From Chitinophagaceae bacterium (GTDB lineage: Bacteria > Bacteroidota > Bacteroidia > Chitinophagales > Chitinophagaceae), in assembly GCA_016719015.1 (NCBI GenBank), contig JADKAZ010000001.1, positions 1,364,001 through 1,428,000 on the forward strand: DNA of 64,000 nt, written 5' to 3'. Positions 26,087 to 35,700 of the stretch are shown piece after piece. The position numbers and the translations under genes were made by a program. How positions within the stretch are numbered: position 1 is the stretch's first letter; every line of letters begins with the position of its first letter. The notes below the pieces were generated by a model that had not been told where the DNA came from, did no database searches, and worked only from the letters and a program-made list of their open reading frames with translations.

Positions 26087-26129
26087 GGTTTCAATGATTT
26101 TAATCAGTATGCTTTGCAGTAAAGGTGAC

Positions 26130-26138
26130 TATATTTGC
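26130..26138 (+). promoter_or_regulatory. Candidate -7 box for the 26156 gene
   Basis: TATATTTG plus C matches TAnnTTTG and lies 18 bases before the ATG at 26156. A TTTG at 26113-26116 is only 13 bases upstream, shorter than usual. Confidence 0.4.
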
Positions 26139-26155
26139 CCCTCTAAAAAAAATAT

Positions 26156-26542
26156 ATGAAAACCATAGTGTCGTTCCTGATTGTAATACTTGCATTAACT
26201 ACAACTTCAAAAGTACAAGCTCAGGAAAAAGCAAAATGGAAAGAAATGGAAGCTTTTCATGAAGTTATGAGTAAAACATTCCATCCTGCTGAAGAAGGCA
26301 AAATGGAACCGATTAAGAGCCGCAGTACAGAAATGGTACAAAAAGCAATTGCCTGGAAAAAATCTATTGCCCCTGCCGGTTATGATAAATCAGCCGTATT
26401 AAAAAATATGCGCAAATTGGTGAAAGGAGCAAAAAAAGTAAACAAACTGGTACAAAAAAATACGCCGGATGCTCATTTAAAAGAACAATTGACAGAACTT
26501 CACACAGTTTTTCATGAGATCGTTGAAAAATGTGAGCATTGA
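26156..26542 (+). CDS. Small exported helical protein with His-rich C-terminus
   Basis: A 128-residue exported protein: signal peptide about 1-22 (ending KVQAQ), then a Lys/Glu-rich all-helical mature region. The last helix ends LHTVFHEIVEKCEH, with three His and the only Cys within 13 residues. The clustering suggests a metal or haem-like site, but there is no CxxCH or clear cytochrome b562 pattern. I do not recognise a family with confidence. The following lipoprotein gene (26569) is also helical and His-bearing, and the two are 26 bases apart, so they probably act together. Confidence 0.75.
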   Translation: MKTIVSFLIVILALTTTSKVQAQEKAKWKEMEAFHEVMSKTFHPAEEGKMEPIKSRSTEMVQKAIAWKKSIAPAGYDKSAVLKNMRKLVKGAKKVNKLVQKNTPDAHLKEQLTELHTVFHEIVEKCEH

Positions 26543-26568
26543 TAACTCTTTTCCAAAATATTTCTATT

Positions 26569-27045
26569 ATGAAGCTTTATATACTTCCTGCGATTCTAGT
26601 ACTACTTATTGCCGCTGCCTGCAATAATGATGATAATAAACATGCCGGGCACAATGGTTCCGGCAAAGAACCCCAAACACTTGCTGACAGCCTGATGAAA
26701 GATATTGATGATGGACATATTGTTGGTATGTCTAAAATGGGCAAGCTGCACAATACAAAAAAAGAAGTACAGCGGATTATTGATTCTATTGGCAAACTAC
26801 CAGCCAAAGCACAGGCAGCAGTTGCCCCTTATGTTGATCAATTGAAGGAAAACATCAAAGAATTAGAATATGCCGATTTTGCCATGGAAAAATGGATGAC
26901 AGAATTCGAAATGGATTCCGCCATTGATAATTTGGAGCAACGTATTAAATATCTAACGGATGAAAAAATGAAGGTGGGCAAAATGAAGGAGGCTATACTT
27001 ACCAGTATGCAGAAAGCAGACTCCCTTCTCAAAGTAAGATTCTAA
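26569..27045 (+). CDS. Small helical lipoprotein
   Basis: A 158-residue lipoprotein: Cys18 follows a hydrophobic signal (LLIAAAC), then NNDDNKHAGHNG with two His, then a long amphipathic helical region rich in Lys and Met. No enzyme motif is visible. Similar Bacteroidota proteins are sometimes labelled viral A-type inclusion protein, a label that carries no function. ATG at 26569 is preferred over the TTG at 26539, which overlaps the preceding gene. Its stop codon shares bases with the stop of the convergent DUF1569 gene (CTAA). Confidence 0.75.
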   Translation: MKLYILPAILVLLIAAACNNDDNKHAGHNGSGKEPQTLADSLMKDIDDGHIVGMSKMGKLHNTKKEVQRIIDSIGKLPAKAQAAVAPYVDQLKENIKELEYADFAMEKWMTEFEMDSAIDNLEQRIKYLTDEKMKVGKMKEAILTSMQKADSLLKVRF

Positions 27046-27521
27046 GAACCGGGAGGCTCTACGCCAAACTGTTTTAGGTGGTGCAATGCATGTTTGTGTA
27101 AAAGCTGAACATTCTGCTCAAAGTTAAGGTCACCAAAAAAAGGATTCCGGATAATTTGAGCGGGGTTCTTCTCATAGACTTCAAAAAAATAAATCAATTC
27201 CTCCTGCAGGCTGCCGATGGCGGCCTGTACTGTTTGATATTGGAGTGGTGCAGGTTCTTTACCCATCAATGGATTTTTTGTATTTTCTTTAAAAGGCTTA
27301 TCACTCATCATAAATTCCCGCATCCGCCCAAGGTTCTCAGGTAGTGTAATTATCGTATCAATTTTTAACCGGCCGCTTGCATTACGTACAGCATCACCGG
27401 CATAATGTTCTATCATTTGCTGCACACTCATCTTACCCCACCTGGGCGGTGTGGCAGGGTCTAATCGTTGTAAGCAGGACACCAATTTTGTGCGGAGGAA
27501 ATTTTCTTTTTCCAAACTCAT
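27042..27521 (-). CDS. DUF1569 / DinB-like protein
   Basis: A 159-residue soluble protein of the DUF1569 group. The N-terminal RWGKMSVQQMIEHYAGDAVR carries a His at the usual first metal-ligand position, and the C-terminal HKHALHHLKQFGV carries the others. DinB-like folds are four-helix bundles that bind a metal; the reaction of DUF1569 members is unknown. It ends within the stop of the convergent 26569 gene, sharing three bases. Confidence 0.85.
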   Translation of the reverse strand: MSLEKENFLRTKLVSCLQRLDPATPPRWGKMSVQQMIEHYAGDAVRNASGRLKIDTIITLPENLGRMREFMMSDKPFKENTKNPLMGKEPAPLQYQTVQAAIGSLQEELIYFFEVYEKNPAQIIRNPFFGDLNFEQNVQLLHKHALHHLKQFGVEPPGS

Positions 27522-27569
27522 GTAGCAAGTTTTGCGTGAAGCAATGTACGAAAACAGCAGGTCAAAATA

Positions 27570-27598
27570 AAAAGCCCGGGACTTAGCCCGGGGCTTTT
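27570..27598. terminator. Intrinsic terminator after adk
   Basis: Arms AAAAGCCCGGG and CCCGGGGCTTTT with a one-base bulge form a GC stem flanked by A- and T-runs. It lies just downstream of adk on the minus strand. Confidence 0.85.
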
Positions 27599-27615
27599 AG
27601 TTATCTAAGCCAATT

Positions 27616-28194
27616 TTATTTTATTTTTTTATCAATATGAAAGGATAACCGATCAAAAATTTCGCTGATACTGCCCATACCATCAACCTTGGCAACTTTT
27701 CCGGACTTTGAATAATAAGCGGCGACAGGTAATGTCTCCTTTTTATAAACTTCCTGCCGGTTCCTTTGAATATTTTCATCCGCATCATCACTTCTACCAG
27801 AGGTTTTGCCCCTTAGAACTAACCGTTTAATCAGCTCCTCTTCATTTACATCCAGCACCAGCACTTTGCCTATTTCGGTTTTCTTTAGCTCCATGAGTTT
27901 GTCCAGTGCTTTAGCCTGGGCTACTGTACGGGGAAATCCGTCAAACAAAAAACCTTTCGCATCCTTGTGTTGGTCAAAATAAGAATCCACCATCCCAATC
28001 ACCACTTCATCCGGTACTAACTGGCCCTTATCTATAAAGTTCTTAGCCTCAAGACCTAAAGGAGTTTTGTCTTTAATTTCCTGTCGTAACAAATTTCCTG
28101 TAGAAAGGTGCACCAGTCCGTATTTTTCTACTAACTTATCTGACTGCGTACCTTTTCCACAGCCAGGAGGGCCAAATAAAATCAAATTATACAT
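27616..28194 (-). CDS. adk: Adenylate kinase (short, lid-less form)
   Basis: A 192-residue adenylate kinase that interconverts AMP, ADP and ATP. The P-loop is GPPGCGKGT (residues 7-15), the AMP site is LSTGNLLRQEI, and DGFPRTVAQA and GRSDDADENIQRNR are conserved. There is no large zinc-type lid domain, typical of the short form. A TATATTTG box lies 27 bases upstream and a terminator follows. Confidence 0.96.
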   Translation of the reverse strand: MYNLILFGPPGCGKGTQSDKLVEKYGLVHLSTGNLLRQEIKDKTPLGLEAKNFIDKGQLVPDEVVIGMVDSYFDQHKDAKGFLFDGFPRTVAQAKALDKLMELKKTEIGKVLVLDVNEEELIKRLVLRGKTSGRSDDADENIQRNRQEVYKKETLPVAAYYSKSGKVAKVDGMGSISEIFDRLSFHIDKKIK

Positions 28195-28220
28195 AGTAGA
28201 TACTAATCTTGGTGAGTGGA

Positions 28221-28228
28221 CAAATATA
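28221..28228 (-). promoter_or_regulatory. Candidate -7 box of adk
   Basis: TATATTTG on the minus strand, 26 bases before the ATG. No good -33 element is seen. Confidence 0.4.
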
Positions 28229-28380
28229 ATGTACGGAGCTTGTATTATCTATATCCCGCCTAAGTTTTAGAAGATTTCAAATAGCCTGCGTTTTGAACCA
28301 GATTGCTTCGGAACCGGTCAGATAATGTTAAGAAAAGGCCACAGTCGCATTGTTGACAAACCAGGCCAACCTAGTTATCG

Positions 28381-28416
28381 TAAATTTGTTATTCTTAATG
28401 GCCCCTTAAAAGGGGC
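28381..28416 (+). promoter_or_regulatory. msrB -7 box and leader hairpin
   Basis: TAAATTTG at 28381-28388 matches TAnnTTTG. A perfect 7-bp hairpin (GCCCCTT / AAGGGGC, 28401-28416) follows and ends 14 bases before the ATG. It could hide or pause near the start; no T-run follows, so it is not a terminator. Confidence 0.45.
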
Positions 28417-28430
28417 TTGAAATATCAAAT

Positions 28431-29009
28431 ATGAAAACATTATTAAAATACACAGTAGTAGTAATCGTCAGCCAGTTATTTCAGCAATGCAGTTTTTCGC
28501 AGAATAATCCTTCAAAAAACAATTCACCAACAATGGATACCACTAAAAAGAACAACCCTGTTTATTCCAATATTGACACCAGTAAGGTGACATTAACCGA
28601 AGAGGAATGGAAAAAAATACTTCCCTCAGATGTATTTTATATTGCCCGTCAAAAAGGTACTGAAAGGCCCGGGACCAGTAAATTTGAGTACTTTAAAGAA
28701 ATAGGTACTTATTATTGTGCCGCCTGTGGCAATGCCTTATTTAAAAGTGACACTAAATTTGAAAGCGGCTGTGGATGGCCCAGCTTTTATGAGCCAATCA
28801 GCAAGGGGAGTATTATTTATACTCCTGACAATACACATGGTATGCAAAGAACCGAGGTTCAATGCGGTCGTTGTAAAGGACATCTCGGCCATGTGTTTGA
28901 CGATGGCCCGCCTCCAACAGGACTTCGCTACTGCATTAACGGGGTAGTGCTGGATTTTGAGAAGGCCAAGGAAGCAGAAAAGAACTACAAAGAGAAACCA
29001 GGGCAATAA
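28431..29009 (+). CDS. msrB: Exported peptide-methionine (R)-S-oxide reductase
   Basis: A 192-residue MsrB with an N-terminal signal (about 1-24, ending CSFSQ) and a polar linker. The zinc Cys pairs are C96-AA-C99 and C145-GR-C148. The catalytic Cys168 is in GLRYCINGV, with RCKGHLGHVFDDGP and SGCGWPSFYEPI as family blocks. It repairs methionine-R-sulfoxide in exported proteins, probably in the periplasm; Cys20 does not fit a lipobox well. A terminator follows. Confidence 0.95.
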   Translation: MKTLLKYTVVVIVSQLFQQCSFSQNNPSKNNSPTMDTTKKNNPVYSNIDTSKVTLTEEEWKKILPSDVFYIARQKGTERPGTSKFEYFKEIGTYYCAACGNALFKSDTKFESGCGWPSFYEPISKGSIIYTPDNTHGMQRTEVQCGRCKGHLGHVFDDGPPPTGLRYCINGVVLDFEKAKEAEKNYKEKPGQ

Positions 29010-29030
29010 TATTTTAGCCCGGTACAGCAT

Positions 29031-29060
29031 AACCCCCTTTCATAGAAAAGGGGGTTTTTT
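29031..29060 (+). terminator. Intrinsic terminator of msrB
   Basis: AACCCCCTTTTC-like arm and GAAAAGGGGGTTTTTT form a stem with a short loop and a T-run on the plus strand. Confidence 0.88.
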
Positions 29061-29113
29061 ATTTTTTGAAGCAGTGCCATTCTGATAAATTTACGTTCCC
29101 AAAAGAAATTTGT

Positions 29114-31954
29114 ATGCAAGTGGTTAAAAAGCTCTGGTTACTTCTGCTGGCTATGGCCGCAATTTTTCCGGCTGTCTGGTCACAAATAGATGTGACACAG
29201 GTAATGCCGCTTGATCCAAAAGTAAAGATTGGCCGACTTTCAAATGGACTTACCTATTACATCCGTCACAATAGTTTACCTGAGAAAAGAGTAGAGCTCC
29301 GCCTGGTGGTAAATGCAGGTTCTGTTTTGGAAGATGATGACCAATTGGGCCTGGCTCACTTTATGGAGCATATGAATTTTAATGGAACTAAACGATTCCC
29401 AAAAAATGAACTGGTAAGTTATTTGCAAAGCATCGGTGTTGAATTTGGAGCCGACCTGAATGCATATACAGGTTTTGACGAAACGGTGTATATACTTCCT
29501 GTGCCAACAGATAAACCCGGTTTAGTGGATAAAGGTTTGCAAATATTAGAAGACTGGGCTCACAATGCATTGCTTGACCCCGCTGAAATTGAAAAAGAAA
29601 GAGGTGTGGTAATAGAAGAATGGCGATTAAGCAGGGGCGCAGATGAAAGAATGATGAAACAAACACTGCCTGTTCAATACCGCGGTTCAAAATATGCACA
29701 ACGTTTACCAATTGGGAGCAAAGCAATATTGGAAACTTTCTCGCCTGAAGCGTTAAAACGTTTTTACATCGACTGGTATCGTCCCGACTTACAGGCCGTC
29801 ATTGTAGTGGGTGATATTGATGTCAATGATATTGAACAAAAAATAAAACAAACATTTGGTAATATCCCCGCACCCTCATCCCCCAGGAAAAGAGAAACCT
29901 TTAAAGTGCCAGACCATAATGAAACATTAACGGTGGTGGCAAAAGATAAAGAAACCGCTTTCCCCTCTATAGAAATATTATTTAAAAAAGATCCGCAGCC
30001 TGAGACTACCATTGGTGATTATAGCCGCTATATAAACCGCCGTCTGTTTACCGGTATGCTCAATAGCCGTTTCAGGGAAGTAACCCTTAAACCAAATCCT
30101 CCTTTTGTTGGGGCTGGTTCATTTTATGGCAACAGTCTGGCCAGAACTAAAGATGCCTACCAGGTTTTTGCTAATACCAGCGATACAGGTATGTCCCGGT
30201 CATTATATGCACTGATGCTGGAAAATCGCAGGGTATTATTACATGGTTTCACCCCTTCTGAATTTGAATTGCAAAAAAAACAAATGCAAAGTTTCTACGA
30301 CCGCATTTTTAATGAACGGGAAAAGGAAGAATCCTATAACTATGTAAATGAGTATGTAAATAATTTTTTAATTAATGAGCCCATCCCCGGTATTGAATGG
30401 GAATACGATTTTGTAAAACAACACCTGGCTTCAGTAAAATTAGAAGATATCAACAGCCTGGCAAAGCAATGGATTACCAACGACAATATGGTGGTAACAT
30501 TAAATGCTCCCGATAAACCAGATGTAAAAATTCCATCGGCAGAAGAAATCAACCTTGTACTTAATTCTGTTGATGTAGCAACTATTGAGCCTTATAAGGA
30601 AAAGGTGTTGGCCACCACCCTGATGGATGCAGGTAAATTAAAACCCGGAAAAATCCTTAGCACTAAAACCGATGATAACCTTCAGACAACTACCCTGAAA
30701 TTATCCAATGGGGCCACTGTGATTTTGAAATCCACCAGTTTCAAAAATGATGAAATAATGTTCCGGGCCTTTAGTAAAGGAGGCCATTCACTGGTAAAAG
30801 ATGCAGATTATTATTCTGCCAGTAATGCAGCTGCTATTGTTACACAAAGCGGGGTAGGCAATTTTTCTGCAATAGACCTGGGCAATATGCTGAAAGGGAA
30901 AAACACAAATCTTGCCCCCAATATATCCTTATATAGTGAAGGGATGAATGGCAGTACTATTCCAAAAGAAACAGAGACCCTGTTGCAATTGATAAATCTT
31001 TACTTCACCTCACCAAGAAAAGATAAAGATGCTTTTGAATCATACAAAACAAGACAAAAACAATTGTATGCTAATCTTGCTGCCAACCCGCAGATATATT
31101 TCAGCGCTGAATTTCAAAAGATGATGACACAAAATCATCCCCGGGCAGGTGGCCTGCCCAGGTCAGAAGATTTTGACAAAATCAATCTTGACCGGAGTAT
31201 ACAGATTTATAAAGAACGTTTTGCCAATGCAGGCGATTTTACTTTTTTCTTTGTCGGCTCTTTTGAAGAAGAAACTATAAAGCCATTATTGGAAAAATAT
31301 ATTGGCAGCTTGCCAGGTTCTGCTCAAAAAGAAAATTTTAAAGATTTGGGCATCCGGCCACCTGCAGGTAAAATAGATAAAATAGTTACAAAAGGTGCCG
31401 ACCCAAAAAGTGTGGTAGCAATGGTGTTTACAAGTCCTGCTGCCTATAACAGTAAAGAAGCTTATGCACTAAACAGCCTTGGTGAGGTGATGAGCATCAA
31501 ACTGGTAGAGCAATTACGGGAAGAAAAAGGTGGTGTATATGGTGTTAGTGCTTCCGGCTCCCTTGGCAGAATCCCATATTCTTCCTCTTCATTCACCATT
31601 ACTTTTCCCTGTGCGCCGGAAAATGCAGATACACTTAGCAAAGCTGCCCTTGATGAGCTTCGAAAAATAATAAAGGCTGGTGTATCCCCTGAAGACCTTG
31701 AAAAAATAAGAGAACAACAAAAAAGAAAACTGGAAGTGGATATGAAGCAAAATCAGTTTTGGATGAGTAATCTTTTCGATGCTTATTTTTATGGCAGCAA
31801 TCCATCAGAAATATTGAACAAGCAAAAACAGGTGGACGGACTCAATGCTAAAATGATACAGGATGCGGCTAAAAAATTTATTAACCTCAATAGTTTTATC
31901 CGGGTTACATTAAAACCGGGTAAGCAGGAAGAAAAGCCATTGAAAGGATTTTAA
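29114..31954 (+). CDS. Exported M16-family zinc metalloprotease (pitrilysin-like)
   Basis: A 946-residue protease with a signal peptide (1-22, ending AVWSQ). It has the four-domain layout of M16 enzymes. The inverted zinc motif HFMEH is at residues 82-86 in LGLAHFMEHMNFNGT, and the distal Glu lies in the RGVVIEEW block about 70 residues later. The second half (from about 510) is the catalytically silent mirror half and contains the R/Y substrate-binding block LREEKGGVYGV. ATG at 29114 is chosen over a TTG at 29066 inside the preceding terminator. It degrades peptides, probably in the periplasm. A SRPBCC gene follows at 19 bases. Confidence 0.93.
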   Translation: MQVVKKLWLLLLAMAAIFPAVWSQIDVTQVMPLDPKVKIGRLSNGLTYYIRHNSLPEKRVELRLVVNAGSVLEDDDQLGLAHFMEHMNFNGTKRFPKNELVSYLQSIGVEFGADLNAYTGFDETVYILPVPTDKPGLVDKGLQILEDWAHNALLDPAEIEKERGVVIEEWRLSRGADERMMKQTLPVQYRGSKYAQRLPIGSKAILETFSPEALKRFYIDWYRPDLQAVIVVGDIDVNDIEQKIKQTFGNIPAPSSPRKRETFKVPDHNETLTVVAKDKETAFPSIEILFKKDPQPETTIGDYSRYINRRLFTGMLNSRFREVTLKPNPPFVGAGSFYGNSLARTKDAYQVFANTSDTGMSRSLYALMLENRRVLLHGFTPSEFELQKKQMQSFYDRIFNEREKEESYNYVNEYVNNFLINEPIPGIEWEYDFVKQHLASVKLEDINSLAKQWITNDNMVVTLNAPDKPDVKIPSAEEINLVLNSVDVATIEPYKEKVLATTLMDAGKLKPGKILSTKTDDNLQTTTLKLSNGATVILKSTSFKNDEIMFRAFSKGGHSLVKDADYYSASNAAAIVTQSGVGNFSAIDLGNMLKGKNTNLAPNISLYSEGMNGSTIPKETETLLQLINLYFTSPRKDKDAFESYKTRQKQLYANLAANPQIYFSAEFQKMMTQNHPRAGGLPRSEDFDKINLDRSIQIYKERFANAGDFTFFFVGSFEEETIKPLLEKYIGSLPGSAQKENFKDLGIRPPAGKIDKIVTKGADPKSVVAMVFTSPAAYNSKEAYALNSLGEVMSIKLVEQLREEKGGVYGVSASGSLGRIPYSSSSFTITFPCAPENADTLSKAALDELRKIIKAGVSPEDLEKIREQQKRKLEVDMKQNQFWMSNLFDAYFYGSNPSEILNKQKQVDGLNAKMIQDAAKKFINLNSFIRVTLKPGKQEEKPLKGF

Positions 31955-31973
31955 AATTGTCCAAAATACAAGC

Positions 31974-32546
31974 ATGAACTACCTAAAGATATTTGTCAGC
32001 TTTTTATTTTTTGTCTTGCTCGTTACCCTTGGCCTTTCGTTTTTTTTGTCTGCCAACCAGAAAGTAGAACGGACCGTCATCATTAATGCCAGTGCTCCCG
32101 TTATATATAATCACTTAATCAAACTGGAAAATTTTAATAAGTTTTCAGTATGGAGCCAGCAGGACTCCACTGCTGTATATACACTGAGCGGAAAAGATGG
32201 AACCGTCGGCGCCTCCACTTCCTGGAAAGGCAGCCCCGAAATATCCGGTGAAGGAAAAATTGAGATCGTCGCATTGGAACCAAACAACAAAGTGACACAT
32301 ACTCTTCAATTTTCTCAACCTAAAAAAGGAAAAGCCGAATCAGTTTTTTTGCTGAATGAAACGAATAAAGAAACTACATCCGTTACCTGGACATTCAAAA
32401 TGGCCACGCCCCGTCCCTGGAATATTTTCAACCTGTTTTATAGCTTAGATAAGCAAATGGGAAAAGATTTTGAAGATGGTTTAACTGCTTTAAAAAATAT
32501 GATCGAGTTAAATATTCCGGACTCAATAAATACACCTAATCGCTGA
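31974..32546 (+). CDS. Membrane-anchored SRPBCC/polyketide-cyclase-like protein
   Basis: A 190-residue protein with one N-terminal membrane segment (about 5-25) and a START/SRPBCC-like ligand-binding fold. The pattern RTVIINASAPVIYNHLIKLENFNKFSVW, then the VTWTFKMATPRPWNIF block, is typical. Such domains bind hydrophobic ligands; the ligand is unknown. It is probably co-transcribed with the M16 protease. A palindromic repeat follows its stop. Confidence 0.82.
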   Translation: MNYLKIFVSFLFFVLLVTLGLSFFLSANQKVERTVIINASAPVIYNHLIKLENFNKFSVWSQQDSTAVYTLSGKDGTVGASTSWKGSPEISGEGKIEIVALEPNNKVTHTLQFSQPKKGKAESVFLLNETNKETTSVTWTFKMATPRPWNIFNLFYSLDKQMGKDFEDGLTALKNMIELNIPDSINTPNR

Positions 32547-32628
32547 GACGCAAAGGCGCAGAGAAAATACAAAAAATTAAACTCCAAAAATTCCAAAACT
32601 CCCCTGCGCCTCCCCGCCTCTGCGGTTT
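32541..32628. repeat. Palindromic CTCTGCG-type repeat, copy 1
   Basis: Left arm 32541-32563 (starting CGCTGAGACGCAAAGGCGCA) faces right arm about 32604-32626 (CTGCGCCTCCCCGCCTCTGC). The arms pair with a few mismatches over about 22 bp. The left arm overlaps the last bases of the SRPBCC gene. A second copy lies at 35903-35979. Confidence 0.8.
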
Positions 32629-32743
32629 AATAAATTCTATCCCCTTTGCCGAAGGCAACCATTTAATAGGACCAAGCCACTTATATAAACTTTTTTGCTA
32701 CCGGGTGGTTTATCAGTAAGTTTAACTTCCAAAACTTGCTGAT

Positions 32744-35700
32744 ATGAGAAAATATTTTCTGCTTACTTTATCTTTAATTATTTGCCTTCTTACTACTGCA
32801 CAAAAGGTTTCCTTAGAACAATTTAAGAATTTAAAGCCCCGCAATATCGGTCCTGCAGGAATGAGTGGCCGTATCACTTCTATTGATGCGGTACATAAAA
32901 ACCCGGCTATTATTTATGTAGGTGCTGCTTCGGGAGGCATATGGAAAACTGAAAATGCCGGGGCTGACTGGAAACCCATTTTTGACGACCAGCCCATTCA
33001 GAATATTGGTGCGTTAGCCATTCAGCAATCTAACCCCGCTGTAGTTTGGGTGGGTACAGGAGAAGGTAATCCCCGAAATTCATTAAATATCGGTGAAGGC
33101 ATTTATAAAAGTTTAGATGCGGGTAAAACATGGAAAAGAATGGGGTTGGAGAAAACAAGAAATATCCACCGGGTAATTATTGACCCCGTCAATCCCAATA
33201 CTGTATATGTAGCAGCTATTGGAAACCCTTATGCCCAACATGCTGAACGAGGTGTTTACAAAACAACTGATGGCGGTGAAACATGGAGCCGCATTCTATA
33301 TACGAATGATACAACGGGTTGTGCAGAATTAGTAATGGATCCTTCTAATCCTAACAAACTGATTGCTTCGATGTGGCAGCATTATCGTTTACCGTGGAGA
33401 ATGAAGAGCGGTGGCCCGGGTAGCGGCATGTATATCACTGTTGATGGTGGCAGGAATTGGAAGAAATTAACCAAAGAAGACGGATTGCCAGATGGGCAAA
33501 TCGGAAGAATTGGTATTGCCTTTGCCCGCAGCATGCCATCAAGAGTGTATGCCAAAATAGAATCTGCAAAAAATGGATTTTATAAAAGTGATGACGGTGG
33601 TTTTAAATGGACATTGGTAAATAGTGATCCTGCACAGGTAACCGACCGTCCATTTTACTACCAGGAAATTTATGTGGACCCGAAAAACGAAAATCGCATT
33701 TATGATATTCATTCCACCGTTACTTATAGTGAGGATGGAGGAAAATCATTCAGCACCATGCTCCCTTACTTCGGTATTCACCCCGACCATCATGCCTGGT
33801 GGATTCACCCGGAAGATGAAAACCTGATTATTGAGGGTAATGACGGAGGTATTGGTATTTCAAGAGACCGTGGCAAAACATGGGTGTTCGATGAAAAATT
33901 GCCAGCCGGTCAGTTCTATCATATCAATGTTGACAATGAATTGCCATATAATGTTATGGGCGGTATGCAGGATAACGGAAGTTGGCTGGGTCCGGCCTAT
34001 ACCTGGACAAACGGCGGCATCCGTAATTACTACTGGAGTAATATCGGAGGTGGTGATGGTTTTGATGCAATGCCTGATAACGATGAAGCTGGTTGGGTAT
34101 ATAGCATGAGCCAGGGTGGTTCAGTTGGAAGGGTGAATTATAAAACCGGTGAACGATGGAATATTCGTCCACCCTACTTAGGTACCGATGAAAAAAATAT
34201 GTACCGTTTCAACTGGAATGCCGCAATTGCACAAGACCCTTTTGACAAAAACACAATTTATTACGGGAGCCAGCATGTACATAAAAGCAAAAATAAAGGT
34301 GCAAGTTGGGAAACCATTTCACCTGATCTTACAACAAATGATTCAGCAAAGATTGACCAGAGTACAACTGGTGGATTGACATTGGATATTACCGGGGCAG
34401 AAAATCATTGTACTATTCTAGCGATTGAACCCTCCACTAAACAAAAAGGAGTGATTTGGGTAGGAACGGATGATGGCAATGTGCAACTGACAACAGATGA
34501 TGGAAAAACATGGACCAACTTCCGGGGAAAAATTCCTGGCTTACCTAACGGGAGTTGGATACCACAAATAAAAGCTTCAAGGCATAATGCCGGCGAAGCA
34601 TTTGTGGTGGCGAATGATTATCGCCGTGGTGATTTCAAACCTTATATATTCCGCACCACAGATTTTGGAAAAACATGGACGAGATTGGTGGACGAAAGAA
34701 AGGTTACCGGATATGCATTATGTGTATTACAGGATCCGGCTGAGCCAAATTTAATTTTTGCTGGCACTGAACAAGGCCTTTGGATAAGCTTTGATAATGG
34801 AAATAATTTTCAGCAATGGAAAAATGGTTATCCTTCTGTTTCTACCTATGACTTAGCCATACAGGAAAGAGAAGCCGATCTCGCTATTGCAACATTTGGA
34901 AGAGCATTATGGATACTGGACGATATTCGTCCTTTAAGAAAGGTAGCTGCCGCTAACGGAAGTATTACAAAAAAACTTACTGTTTTCTCTGCACCAGATG
35001 CGTACCAGGCACAATACCGTGCCGCTCCGGGTTATGAGTGGAGTACGATGGGCCTTTGGGATGCACCTAACAGAAGCCGGGGTGCTGCTGTATCATGGTT
35101 TGTAAATAATGCATCAGACACAGCGGCAAAGAGGGCAAAGGCGGATAGTGTTCAGGTAAAAATTTATAATGAACAAAACGAAAACATCCGCAACCTGAAA
35201 TGGAAAACTGATACAGGTTTCAACCGCCAATACTGGGGAATGGAACAAAAAGGTTTTCGTCAGCCCGGTTCTCCAAAACCAAGACCTGGTTCTCCCGAAC
35301 CTGCCAGCTTCATTGTATTACCCGGAATGTATAAATTGGTCATCACTTTAAATAAAGAATCCGATTCCACTTTCATCAAAGTAAATGACGACCCCCGGTT
35401 TGGGAATCGTAATGAGATTAAATTGGCGCAAAGAAAAATGTATGATCGCTTACAAAAAAGTGGAAATAAATTAACGGAAGGAATGGATCGTCTTACTGAA
35501 GCAGATGAGATTTGCACCAAAATAACAGCTCAGCTAAAAGACCTGGATGGAAAGGAAGCAGACTCACTTAGAAAATCCACAAAAGCCATGCAAGACAGTA
35601 TCAAATCTATCCGTGAATTTATCAGCGGTAAAGTTGATGACAAGCAGGGCATCAACAGGGACCAGGGTAACACGGTGATAAGAGTATATCAACTGGCCGC

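Noticed and set aside
26156..26542. Cytochrome b562 or c-prime identity for the His-rich helical protein
   Set aside because: No CxxCH and no Met/His haem-ligand pattern.
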